7,202 nt of DNA from DATEPR01 sp036503065. Lineage in GTDB: Bacteria > Actinomycetota > Actinomycetes > Mycobacteriales > Pseudonocardiaceae. Location of the stretch: positions 1 through 7,202 of the forward strand of contig DASXXM010000384.1 in the NCBI GenBank assembly GCA_036503065.1. Direction: 5' to 3'. The first letter of the stretch is position 1. Each line of letters opens with the position of its first letter. A program made the position numbers and the translations under genes. The notes beneath the pieces were generated by a model. The model was given only the letters and a program-made list of their open reading frames with translations, was not told the DNA's origin and searched no databases. Shown in pieces: positions 1 through 6,045 of this stretch.

Positions 1-630
1 GACCAGCTCGCGCAGTTCGCGCAGTGTGATGGCGTTCTCCGGTTCGTGCGCCGCGGCTTCCACGCGTCGCAGGCGTTCGCCGGCAAGGCGTTCGCCGAGC
101 GTGGCGTCCAGGGGCAGGAACGTCATCGCGGAGCGGCCAGGTTCGTCCAGTTCGGACAGTGCGGGATGGTAGACGGCCACGTCCACCACGCCTGCGACCT
201 CGTCCACCAGCGCGGCCAGCCGGAAGTCGGCCAGGCTGATCCGGTGACCGGACAGGTTGACGGTCACGCCGTCCGGGTCGGGCACGGCCGGCACCGAGTC
301 GTGGAACTCCCACAGCACGTCGTTGGGTGGCGCGGCCGCTTTCCACGCGTCCGTGTACGGCCGCAGCGCCGGGTCCTCCTGGCCGCTGACGACCAGCGCG
401 TACACCGCCTGCTGACCACGATCCAGCGAGAAGTGCAGCTCGGGATGCACCGCGGCGACCGCGACGCACAGGTCGTGTTCGATGCGGCTCGGCTCGCGGT
501 CGCCCAGTGCCGAACTGATGCTGGGCAACAGTTCGTCCCAGCGCGCCCAGAACGTGCTGGCCGCGGTGGCCGGGTCGAGCGGTTGGGTCGCCTTCGGCTT
601 GCGCCGGCGAAACCACGTCATGCCGGCCAT
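1..630 (-). CDS. Conserved hypothetical protein, C-terminus beyond window
   Basis: The frame is open from ATG at 630 to the left edge, giving 210 residues with no stop, so the 3' end lies outside the window. I cannot assign a function. It has a basic N-terminus (RRRKPK, about 8-13), then a soluble mixed alpha/beta region. Around residues 58-110 there is a run with HPEL, a hydrophobic strand (ALVVSG), an acidic/proline turn and AAPP followed by W-E-F. This loosely resembles actinobacterial DUF695-like proteins, but that is a weak memory-based comparison. No signal peptide, membrane segment or catalytic motif is visible. The ATG at 630 is preferred over the ATG at 621 because GAGCAGG lies about 8-9 nt upstream of it. 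It starts 13 nt after the stop of the methionine-synthase-like gene, so the two are probably cotranscribed. Confidence 0.75.
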   Translation of the reverse strand, partial: MAGMTWFRRRKPKATQPLDPATAASTFWARWDELLPSISSALGDREPSRIEHDLCVAVAAVHPELHFSLDRGQQAVYALVVSGQEDPALRPYTDAWKAAAPPNDVLWEFHDSVPAVPDPDGVTVNLSGHRISLADFRLAALVDEVAGVVDVAVYHPALSELDEPGRSAMTFLPLDATLGERLAGERLRRVEAAAHEPENAITLRELRELV

Positions 631-643
631 TGTGCGCGCCTGC

Positions 644-1675
644 TCAGGGCGTCGCCCACGATTCGGGCGGCTCGACGAATGCCTTGGCAAGTTCGGTGGA
701 CAGTTCCATCGCCCTGCGTGCCCATGTCGTGCTCGCGCCCGCCAGGCCGCACGTCGGCGTCGGGATCGCGCGGTCGGCCAGGATGGCCCGGTCGAAGCCG
801 AGCCGGTCGACCAGGCGCAGCACGGGTTTCGCCACGTCGAGCAGGGTGACCGGGGCGGGCGGATCCGTCGACGGGACGAGGCCCAACATCATCGTGATGC
901 CGGCGTCCCATGCCTCGCCGAATTCGTCCAACGCGTCCTTGCCGGTGAGCAGGGTGGCGTCCAGCGAGATCAGGTCCGCGCCCGCGTCGCGCAGCAGGGC
1001 GATCGGCGGCCGGTCGGCACAGCAGTGCACGGCGACCGGGTGGCCGGATGCCGATCGGGCCGCGTCGATCACCGTGGCCAGCAGGTCACGTGCGTCCGAC
1101 TCCGGCACCGCGGCGACCGTGCCGTAGCCGGACGGGGTCCGCAGCGCGCCGGCCAGCACCGTCGGCAGCGTCGGCTCGTCCAGTTGGACGATGACCCCGG
1201 CGCCGGTCCGCGCGGCCACCTCGGCCACGTGTCGGGCAAGTCCCTCGGCCAGTGACTCGGTGAACTCCCGCAGTGCGCCGGGATCGGTGAGCACCCGGTG
1301 GCCACGCATCAGTTCGATGCCGGCGGTCAGCGTCCACGGCCCGGCCACCTGGATCTTGACCAACGGCGCCCGCACGACCTCCTGGAAACTGTCCAGGTCA
1401 CGACGCAGCAGATCGACCGCGCGCCGCTGGTCCATGCCGGGATGCGCGGCGACCCGGTAGCCCGACGGCACCACTTCGATCGGCAGGTCGACCAGCACGG
1501 CCGCGGTGCGGCCGATGATGTCGGCACCGACGCCCCTGGCCGGCAGTTCGGGCAGGCACGGCAGGTGGGGCAGCTCGCCGGCCACCGTGCGGGCCGCTTC
1601 CGTCGGGTCGGTTCCGGGCATGGCGCCGATGGCGGTCGCGGTCTCGGTCGGCCAGGGCTTGTCAGGCACCCGCAC
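644..1675 (-). CDS. Short methionine-synthase-like (MetE C-terminal-type) zinc protein
   Basis: This 343-residue protein resembles the C-terminal catalytic barrel of cobalamin-independent methionine synthase. Visible signatures are VQLDEP (163-168), a zinc-ligand-type His-x-Cys at H217/C219 within AVHCCAD, and a late cysteine at C309 in PTCGLAG. In MetE such residues bind the zinc that activates the thiol substrate. Full MetE is about 750 residues with an extra N-terminal barrel; that half is absent, as in the actinobacterial family that includes M. tuberculosis Rv3015c. The true methyl donor and acceptor of this short family are uncertain, so metE is not assigned. The start is GTG at 1675; a second in-frame GTG at 1669 is equally possible, and the Shine-Dalgarno signal is weak for both. 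It is divergent from the PTS cassette. Confidence 0.88.
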   Translation of the reverse strand: MRVPDKPWPTETATAIGAMPGTDPTEAARTVAGELPHLPCLPELPARGVGADIIGRTAAVLVDLPIEVVPSGYRVAAHPGMDQRRAVDLLRRDLDSFQEVVRAPLVKIQVAGPWTLTAGIELMRGHRVLTDPGALREFTESLAEGLARHVAEVAARTGAGVIVQLDEPTLPTVLAGALRTPSGYGTVAAVPESDARDLLATVIDAARSASGHPVAVHCCADRPPIALLRDAGADLISLDATLLTGKDALDEFGEAWDAGITMMLGLVPSTDPPAPVTLLDVAKPVLRLVDRLGFDRAILADRAIPTPTCGLAGASTTWARRAMELSTELAKAFVEPPESWATP

Positions 1676-1824
1676 TGCCTATCACCTGCCGGGTCGCGGG
1701 TACGGCGCGGCACGTCGAAACAAGGCGAAACGTGACACCGACGCCCGATTGCCCGTCCTGGTCGGCGCCGGTAGCGTGGCGTGGCCATGCGTTGCGCGGA
1801 TGGTGGAACGGAGGATCGCCACCG
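1676..1824. promoter_or_regulatory. Divergent intergenic region
   Basis: These 149 nt separate the minus-strand methionine-synthase-like gene from the plus-strand IIB gene and must hold both promoters. On the plus strand I see a candidate promoter at 1749-1777. The heptamer-like unit CGAAAC occurs twice ten bases apart (1716-1721 and 1726-1731), enclosed by CACG (1711-1714) and CGTG (1731-1734). I found no convincing promoter for the minus-strand gene. A GTG at 1732 would extend IIB by 31 codons, but the extension has no family-like sequence. Confidence 0.55.
1749..1777 (+). promoter_or_regulatory. Candidate promoter for the IIB gene
   Basis: TTGCCC (1749-1754) and TAGCGT (1772-1777) are separated by 17 nt. 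They fit a housekeeping-sigma -35 and a TAnnnT -10. Transcription would start near 1784, giving a leader of about 40 nt before the ATG at 1825. Such hexamers arise by chance in high-GC DNA, so this is only a candidate. Confidence 0.35.
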
Positions 1825-2316
1825 ATGCCCGTCAAGCACATCAGGATCGACAATCGGTTGATCCACGGTCAGGTCACCGTCGCATGGGTCGGCGCGATCG
1901 GCGCCAACCACCTGATCGTCGCCAACGACGAGGTCGCCGCGGACGAGTTCCAGCGGGTGCTGCTGCCGCAGGCCGCCCGTGGCGTGCGGACGTCGGTGCT
2001 GTCGATCGCGGACGCCGTGGCGCACTGCGCGAGCGAGGCCGCGGCGGGCGAGCAGATCATGATCCTGGCCAAGTTCCCGGACGACTGTCTTGCGTTGCTC
2101 GAAGCCGGCGTGCGCGCCGCCGAGATCAACGTGGGCAACCAGGCCCCCCGGCCCGGTTCGAAGTTCACCATGGTCACCAGATCGATCTCGGTGACCGAGG
2201 AGAACGCCAAGGTCTACCGACGGATCGCGGAGCTGGCCGGGTCGCTGCACAGCCAGATGATGCCGTCCAACAAGCCGGAGGACTTCCTTCGCCTGATGGC
2301 GAAGAAGAAGCTCTGA
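1825..2316 (+). CDS. PTS mannose/fructose/sorbose family IIB subunit
   Basis: A 163-residue cytosolic phosphocarrier that takes phosphate from IIA and passes it to the sugar bound by the IIC/IID membrane complex. The N-terminal signature RIDNRLIHGQV (residues 7-17) is diagnostic, with H14 as the phosphorylated histidine. The family motif INVGN is at 101-105. The length matches stand-alone IIB proteins of about 160 residues. The start is ATG at 1825, preceded by GGAGG (1810-1814) with 10 nt spacing. An upstream GTG at 1732 is open in frame but adds a Trp/Pro-rich stretch unlike the family. The gene is separated from IIC by 171 nt containing its own promoter-like sequence, so IIB may be transcribed partly independently. 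Sugar specificity cannot be read from the sequence. Confidence 0.95.
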   Translation: MPVKHIRIDNRLIHGQVTVAWVGAIGANHLIVANDEVAADEFQRVLLPQAARGVRTSVLSIADAVAHCASEAAAGEQIMILAKFPDDCLALLEAGVRAAEINVGNQAPRPGSKFTMVTRSISVTEENAKVYRRIAELAGSLHSQMMPSNKPEDFLRLMAKKKL

Positions 2317-2371
2317 CCAGGCCCGTCTTGTTGAGCTGTCAATAATTAACCGCTGTCGGTGACAGCCTGGT
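2316..2371 (+). promoter_or_regulatory. Hairpin-forming region after the IIB stop codon
   Basis: GCTGTC (2352-2357) and GACAGC (2361-2366) form a perfect 6-bp stem with a 3-nt loop. A second GCTGTC copy at 2335-2340 could pair with the same GACAGC. ACCAGGC (2316-2322, beginning in the IIB stop codon) can pair with GCCTGGT (2365-2371). The arms share bases, so the pairings compete. No T-tract follows, so this is not a classical intrinsic terminator; a weak terminator, attenuator or processing site are the options. Confidence 0.4.
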
Positions 2372-2390
2372 AACTTCCCACGAATCCGTC

Positions 2391-2418
2391 TTGACTGAGA
2401 TATATCCGATGTTAACCT
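2391..2418 (+). promoter_or_regulatory. Candidate promoter for the IIC-IID-IIA operon
   Basis: TTGACT (2391-2396) and TAACCT (2413-2418) are separated by 16 nt. The -35 is close to consensus and the -10 fits TAnnnT. The surrounding DNA is markedly AT-richer than the flanking genes. The predicted start is near 2425, about 60 nt before the IIC ATG, and the DasR-like operator lies just downstream of it. Confidence 0.55.
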
Positions 2419-2435
2419 GCCGTGAGATTTAGATC

Positions 2436-2450
2436 ACTGGTCTAGTCCAT
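2436..2450. promoter_or_regulatory. DasR/GntR-HutC-type operator (dre-like)
   Basis: ACTGGTCTAGTCCAT contains TGGTCTAGTCCA, which matches the DasR-responsive-element core TGGTCTAGACCA at 11 of 12 positions. DasR is the GntR/HutC-family repressor that controls GlcNAc uptake and PTS genes in Streptomyces and relatives, with glucosamine-6-phosphate as an effector. The site lies about 11-25 nt downstream of the predicted transcription start, a position suited to repression. The regulator gene is not in the window. A DasR paralogue or another GntR protein could be the true ligand. Confidence 0.6.
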
Positions 2451-2487
2451 AAGAGTGAACTCCAACCTCGGGACCTGGAGAAAGCGG

Positions 2488-3282
2488 ATGTTGCTCACCG
2501 CTGTGGTGCTCACGTTGTGGGCATGTTTCTGCATCTACGACGTACTCGGACCGACACTGATCTACGCAAGCCGCCCGCTGATCGCCGGGACGGTCGCCGG
2601 CCTGGTCATCGGCGACGTCACCCTCGGCATGGCGGTCGGCGCCACGCTGGAACTGGCCGCGCTGGGCATCTACACCTACGGCGGCGCGACGATCCCGGAC
2701 TACACGACCGGCGCCATCGTCGGCACCGCGCTCGCCCACGCGGGCGGCGGCGACTTCGCCCACCAGCTGACCATCGGCATCGGCCTCGGCATCCCGGCCG
2801 CACTGCTGCTGACCGCGCTGGACCCGATCGGCCGGTTCCTGCCGACGTTCTGGATCCACCGCGCGGACGTCGCCGCCGTGTCCGGCAAGACACGAGAGTT
2901 GACGGTGCTGCACTGGACGGCGTTCATCCCGTGGGCGGCGGTCCGTGCCGTGCCGACCTTCCTCGCCGTCTACTACAGCGGTGCCGTTGCCACGGTGGAG
3001 AAACACATCCCGGCCTGGTTCACCAACGGCATGACGCTGGTCGGCGCGGTCCTGCCCGCGGTCGGTTTCGCCATGCTGCTCACGCTGCTGCCGGTGGCCC
3101 GCTACTGGTACATGCTGTTGATCGGCTACGTGCTCTTCGCCTACATGAAGGTCAGCCTGCTCGGCATCGCGCTGTTCGGCGTGGCGATCGCGATCATGTT
3201 CGTCACCCTGCGGCCGTCGACACCGACCGCGACCCCACCGACCAGCCGCACCGACCAGGCAGGGGAGGCCTCCAATGTCTGA
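2488..3282 (+). CDS. PTS mannose/fructose/sorbose family IIC subunit
   Basis: A 264-residue polytopic membrane protein, the IIC half of the sugar-translocating channel. It is strongly hydrophobic throughout, with family motifs RPLIAGTVAGLVIGD (29-43), GATLELAALG (51-60), a TGAIVGTALA stretch (74-83) and VGAVLPAVGFAMLL (185-198). Length matches E. coli ManY (about 266). I chose ATG 2488 because GGAG (2477-2480) precedes it by 7 nt and the resulting N-terminus aligns in length with ManY. A GTG at 2455 is in frame and would add 11 polar residues, but it has a poor ribosome site. The C-terminus ends in a short Pro/Thr/Ser-rich tail (about 242-264). It overlaps the IID start by 8 nt, indicating translational coupling. 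Confidence 0.94.
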   Translation: MLLTAVVLTLWACFCIYDVLGPTLIYASRPLIAGTVAGLVIGDVTLGMAVGATLELAALGIYTYGGATIPDYTTGAIVGTALAHAGGGDFAHQLTIGIGLGIPAALLLTALDPIGRFLPTFWIHRADVAAVSGKTRELTVLHWTAFIPWAAVRAVPTFLAVYYSGAVATVEKHIPAWFTNGMTLVGAVLPAVGFAMLLTLLPVARYWYMLLIGYVLFAYMKVSLLGIALFGVAIAIMFVTLRPSTPTATPPTSRTDQAGEASNV

Positions 3283-4153
3283 CACCATCGAGCGCGTCGC
3301 GGAGCCGACGCCGGCGGAAGGACACCCCGCCCTCCCGCGCGGCGTGCTCAACCGGTCGTTCTGGCGGTACTTCTGGTCGTTCCAGATCTCCTGGAACTAC
3401 GAACGGATGCAGGCGCTGGGCTTCTGCTGGGCGATCATCCCCGTGCTGCGCCACCTGCACCGCGACGACAAGTCCTTCGCCGAAGCGATGCAGCGGCATC
3501 TCGCGTTCTTCAACACATCGCCGATCATCGGCGGCCCGTTCATCCTCGGCAGCACCATCGCCATGGAGGAAGGCGGTTCGGCCGTCTCGGCGGACGGTAT
3601 GAAGATCGCCATGATGGGCCCGCTCGCCGGCATCGGTGACGCGCTGACCTTCGTGGTCTACAACAGCATCATCTTCACGCTCGCGTCGAACTGGGCGCTG
3701 AACGGACAGCTCATCGGCCCGATCTTCGCCGCGGTCATGGTGCTCGTCCCCTACTACCTGGTCCGCCGCTGGCAGTTCGACTTCGGTTACCAGCAGGGCA
3801 AGAACCTGATCAGGCATCTGGCTTCCGGTGCGCTGCAACGGTTCAACGAGGCACTCGTGATCCTGGGCCTGATCGTGCTCGGCGGGTTCATCCCGAGCAT
3901 CGTGAAGATCGTCACCACGCTGCACTACTCGAGCAAGGGCGTCGCAGGCGGCAAGGCGGCCGCGCCGGTAACCGTACAGAGCCAGATCGACCAGGTGCTG
4001 CCGTTCCTGCTGCCGGTGCTGCTGACCGCGTTCATTTATTTCCTCCTGAAGCGGTTCCGGCTCAACCCGATCTGGGCCATCGTGGTCCTGTTCGCGATCG
4101 GACTGACCCTCGGCGGGCTCGGCTGGTTCGCCAAGGTACTGCCCACACCCTGA
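3275..4153 (+). CDS. PTS mannose/fructose/sorbose family IID subunit
   Basis: A 292-residue membrane partner of IIC; IID is found only in the mannose-type PTS family. Signatures visible are an aromatic N-terminal block (SFWRYFWSFQISWNYERMQ, 28-46), FFNTSPIIGGPFILG (78-92), and K110 followed by MMGPLAGIGD (113-122), the most conserved IID segment. GYQQGKNLI lies at 171-179. Hydrophobic segments lie near 192-215 and 241-285 in the C-terminal half, with a short Gly/Ala/Lys linker between them. The length is typical of ManZ-type proteins. The start ATG at 3275 lies inside the end of IIC, with a strong AGGGGAGG (3261-3268) 6 nt upstream. IIC and IID should therefore be made in balanced amounts. 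A 117-nt gap with a long hairpin separates it from IIA. Confidence 0.95.
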   Translation: MSDTIERVAEPTPAEGHPALPRGVLNRSFWRYFWSFQISWNYERMQALGFCWAIIPVLRHLHRDDKSFAEAMQRHLAFFNTSPIIGGPFILGSTIAMEEGGSAVSADGMKIAMMGPLAGIGDALTFVVYNSIIFTLASNWALNGQLIGPIFAAVMVLVPYYLVRRWQFDFGYQQGKNLIRHLASGALQRFNEALVILGLIVLGGFIPSIVKIVTTLHYSSKGVAGGKAAAPVTVQSQIDQVLPFLLPVLLTAFIYFLLKRFRLNPIWAIVVLFAIGLTLGGLGWFAKVLPTP

Positions 4154-4200
4154 CAAAAGTCACCGACAGGGTCAGGATCATCCACCGAGTGTTGCGCGGA

Positions 4201-4243
4201 CGGCGCCGGCATCGTTGACTGTGGTCAACCGTTGCCGGCGCCG
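4201..4243. terminator. Long interrupted hairpin; possible attenuator or RNA-processing element
   Basis: Outer arms CGGCGCCGGCA (4201-4211) and TGCCGGCGCCG (4233-4243) pair over 11 bp. After small bulges (2 and 3 nt), inner arms GTTGAC (4214-4219) and GTCAAC (4224-4229) pair over 6 bp with loop TGTG. The structure is very stable but has no trailing T-run. It could partially terminate transcription, protect the IIC-IID message, or lower IIA expression. The inner GTTGAC-TGTG-GTCAAC is also a dyad that a repressor could bind as DNA. Confidence 0.5.
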
Positions 4244-4254
4244 CCGCGCGGCGG
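4241..4254. repeat. 14-nt perfect GC palindrome upstream of the IIA ribosome site
   Basis: CCGCCGCGCGGCGG is identical to its reverse complement. It shares three bases with the right arm of the preceding hairpin, so the two structures compete. It ends 5 nt before the GAAGGGGA ribosome-binding sequence (4259-4266). Confidence 0.45.
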
Positions 4255-4270
4255 ACGCGAAGGGGACGGC

Positions 4271-4708
4271 ATGAGCACGATCCCGGTGATCTTCGTCGGG
4301 CACGGGGGGTATCCTGATGGTGTCCGCGATGCCGTCGAGATGATCCTGGGCGAGCAGCCCCGGGTCGCCACGGTCTCCCTCGCGCCACACGGTAGTACCG
4401 AGGAGATCGCCGAGCAGGTCGGCACCGCCGTCGGCGGCGACGGTAACGCCGCGCTCGTGTTGGCCGACCTGATGGGCGGCAGCCCGGCCAACGCGGTCGG
4501 CCTGCTGGCGCTGCGCAATCCGGATCTGCACCTGGTGGCCGGGCTGAACCTGCCGATGGTGCTCGAAGTGCTCACCAGTACCGCGCCGACCGCGGCCGAA
4601 CTGGCCGCGGTGGCCATGCGCGCCGGCCGGGACGGCGTGGTCGACGTGGCGGCCGGGTTGCGGGCAGCGGTCAACGGGACAAGCCAACCTAGCCAGTCGG
4701 GTACGTGA
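4271..4708 (+). CDS. PTS mannose/fructose/sorbose family IIA subunit
   Basis: A 145-residue cytosolic IIA domain that accepts phosphate from HPr and passes it to IIB. H11 in the VGHGG motif (9-13) is the phosphorylated histidine, matching His10 of E. coli ManX. D66 in LADLMGGSPAN (64-74) matches the conserved active-site aspartate. Length fits a stand-alone IIA domain of about 140 residues; in E. coli ManX it is fused to IIB, here it is separate. The start ATG at 4271 follows GAAGGGGA (4259-4266) with about 4-5 nt spacing. A TTG start at 4232 inside the upstream hairpin is rejected. The gene ends TGATG, sharing one base with the next start codon. The order IIB-IIC-IID-IIA with IIA last is less usual than having IIA first. 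Confidence 0.94.
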   Translation: MSTIPVIFVGHGGYPDGVRDAVEMILGEQPRVATVSLAPHGSTEEIAEQVGTAVGGDGNAALVLADLMGGSPANAVGLLALRNPDLHLVAGLNLPMVLEVLTSTAPTAAELAAVAMRAGRDGVVDVAAGLRAAVNGTSQPSQSGT

Positions 4709-6045
4709 TGACAGCGCTGAGATACGCAGCCACGACAGTGGACGTGACCCCGCCGACGAAGGTGCCGCTGGGGGGTTACGCGGCACGTCGGCCGGAACCG
4801 GCGCTGGGCACCCACGATCGGCTGACCGCCAGCCTGCTGTGGTTGTCCGGCGAGCGGGACTCGGTGTGCTGGGTCGCGGTGGACGCGCTGAGCCTGGACA
4901 GCGACACGACCGCCCGGATCCGGACCGTGGTCGCCGACCACATCGGTCTGGACCGGGACGCCGTGCTGGTCTGCTCGTCACACACCCATTCGGGCCCTGC
5001 GACGTGGTTACGCCCGTTGCACGGCCGACGGTCCGCCGTGGACGACGAGGCGATCGACCGGCTGATCAAGGACATCTCCCGCGGCGCCCGTCGCCTGCCA
5101 GCGATTCGGACCACGGTCACCACCGGCTGGCACACAGTGCGGCACGTGGGTGTCGGCGCCAACCGGTACGACCCGGCCGGCCCCCACGACACCAGCGCCG
5201 GTGTGCTGACCCTGCGCGACGCGGAGAACGCGGTCGTGGCGGTGCTGTTCGACTACGCGTGCCACCCGACCGTGCTCGGCCACGCCAACCTGCACTATTC
5301 CGCCGACTATCCGGCCGCGACCCGGCGCGTACTGCGCGCCGCGCTGCAGGAGACCGAAGGTGTGGAAACCCCACCCGTGGTGGCGTTCCTGCAGGGCGCC
5401 GCGGGCGACGCGAGCACCAGGTTCACCCGACGCGGCTCGACGTTCGCCGAAGCCGACCGGCAGGGCGCCATGCTGGCCGGCGCCCTGCTGCGCGGCGTAC
5501 TGAACGCGTCGTCAATCCCGTTGGGCGACGCGAATCCGACGGTGCTGCGCAGCACGTGCACCGTGCCGACCCGCCCGTTGCCCACGGCCGCCATGGTTCG
5601 CAAAACCCTTGCCGCGGCGGAACAAGCGTGGGCCGCGCTCGATCCCGGCGACGGCCAGGAAACCCCCGAGATCCGACTCGCCAGGACGCGCTGCGAGGGC
5701 GCGCTGGCGTTGTCCGCGCTGCGCGAGACTTCGCTGCCGCCCGAGTTGGTGCTGCCGATCAGCGTGGTGTCCATGGGCGACGTGGCCTGGGCACACCTGC
5801 CGGTCGAGCCGTTCACGTGCTTCGGCGACCAGATCCGCGCCGCCAGCCCGTTCCCGCACACCAGGACCGTTGGTTACACGGACGGCTATTTCGGTTACCT
5901 GGCCGACGATCGGGCACACCGCGACGGCGAGTACGAGGCACTGTCCAGTGTGTTCGGTCCGGAGGCCGGCGAGCTGGTGGTCAGCGAGGTCGTGGCCCTG
6001 CTGCACAAGGCCCGCGCGGCGGCCGGTGGCAGAGTGGAGGCATGA
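4708..6045 (+). CDS. Neutral/alkaline ceramidase N-terminal-domain-like hydrolase, cytosolic
   Basis: A 445-residue metal-dependent amidohydrolase-like protein of the neutral/alkaline non-lysosomal ceramidase N-terminal domain family (PF04734 type, assigned by motif). Zinc-site motifs are SHTHSGP (H92, H94) and YACHP (H186). GAAGDAS (230-236) places S236 where neutral ceramidase has its catalytic serine. VEPF (E367) and GYTDGYFGYL (389-398) supply the likely late glutamate and tyrosine ligands. Unlike secreted ceramidases, it has no signal peptide and stops before the C-terminal accessory domain. It is therefore unlikely to act on membrane ceramide; a small PTS-imported amide is a better guess. 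Start ATG 4708 overlaps the IIA stop (TGATG); GTG 4705 (GTGA) is the alternative. It contains one rare TTA leucine codon (residue 101). Substrate is unknown. Confidence 0.85.
   Translation: MTALRYAATTVDVTPPTKVPLGGYAARRPEPALGTHDRLTASLLWLSGERDSVCWVAVDALSLDSDTTARIRTVVADHIGLDRDAVLVCSSHTHSGPATWLRPLHGRRSAVDDEAIDRLIKDISRGARRLPAIRTTVTTGWHTVRHVGVGANRYDPAGPHDTSAGVLTLRDAENAVVAVLFDYACHPTVLGHANLHYSADYPAATRRVLRAALQETEGVETPPVVAFLQGAAGDASTRFTRRGSTFAEADRQGAMLAGALLRGVLNASSIPLGDANPTVLRSTCTVPTRPLPTAAMVRKTLAAAEQAWAALDPGDGQETPEIRLARTRCEGALALSALRETSLPPELVLPISVVSMGDVAWAHLPVEPFTCFGDQIRAASPFPHTRTVGYTDGYFGYLADDRAHRDGEYEALSSVFGPEAGELVVSEVVALLHKARAAAGGRVEA

Larger units (their letters stand above)
4154..4270. promoter_or_regulatory. 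IID-IIA intercistronic region
   Basis: This 117-nt gap breaks an otherwise overlapping operon. It contains a small TGAC-AAAA-GTCA repeat starting at the IID stop codon (4151-4162), the long interrupted hairpin at 4201-4243, and a GC palindrome at 4241-4254 just before the IIA ribosome site. I see no convincing -35/-10 pair for a separate IIA promoter. Confidence 0.6.

Noticed and set aside
46..849. Plus-strand open frame of 267 codons opposite the left-edge gene
   Set aside because: Composition is Arg/Gly/Val-rich; the minus-strand frame has normal codon bias and a ribosome site placed just after the MetE-like gene.
1732..1824. GTG-initiated N-terminal extension of IIB
   Set aside because: The extension lies before the family's conserved N-terminus, has no ribosome site and would overlap the promoter; ATG 1825 has GGAGG.
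1327..2250. Minus-strand open frame of 307 codons across the MetE-like and IIB genes
   Set aside because: Low-complexity Arg/Pro/His composition typical of an antisense high-GC frame; IIB and MetE-like motifs lie in the other frames.
2352..2366. Intrinsic terminator after IIB
   Set aside because: The 6-bp hairpin is clear but no T-run follows, so I call it only a regulatory hairpin.
2434..3351. Minus-strand open frame of 305 codons opposite IIC
   Set aside because: Biased Arg/Asp/Gln composition and no family resemblance; opposite a clear IIC gene with a ribosome site.
3203..4156. Minus-strand open frame of 317 codons opposite IID
   Set aside because: Antisense shadow of the conserved IID frame; no motifs.
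4839..6041. Upstream extension of the dehydratase frame, open for about 400 codons before its ATG
   Set aside because: It is Arg/Pro/Gly-rich, lies over the hydrolase gene in another frame and has no motifs; recognisable dehydratase sequence starts only at 6042.
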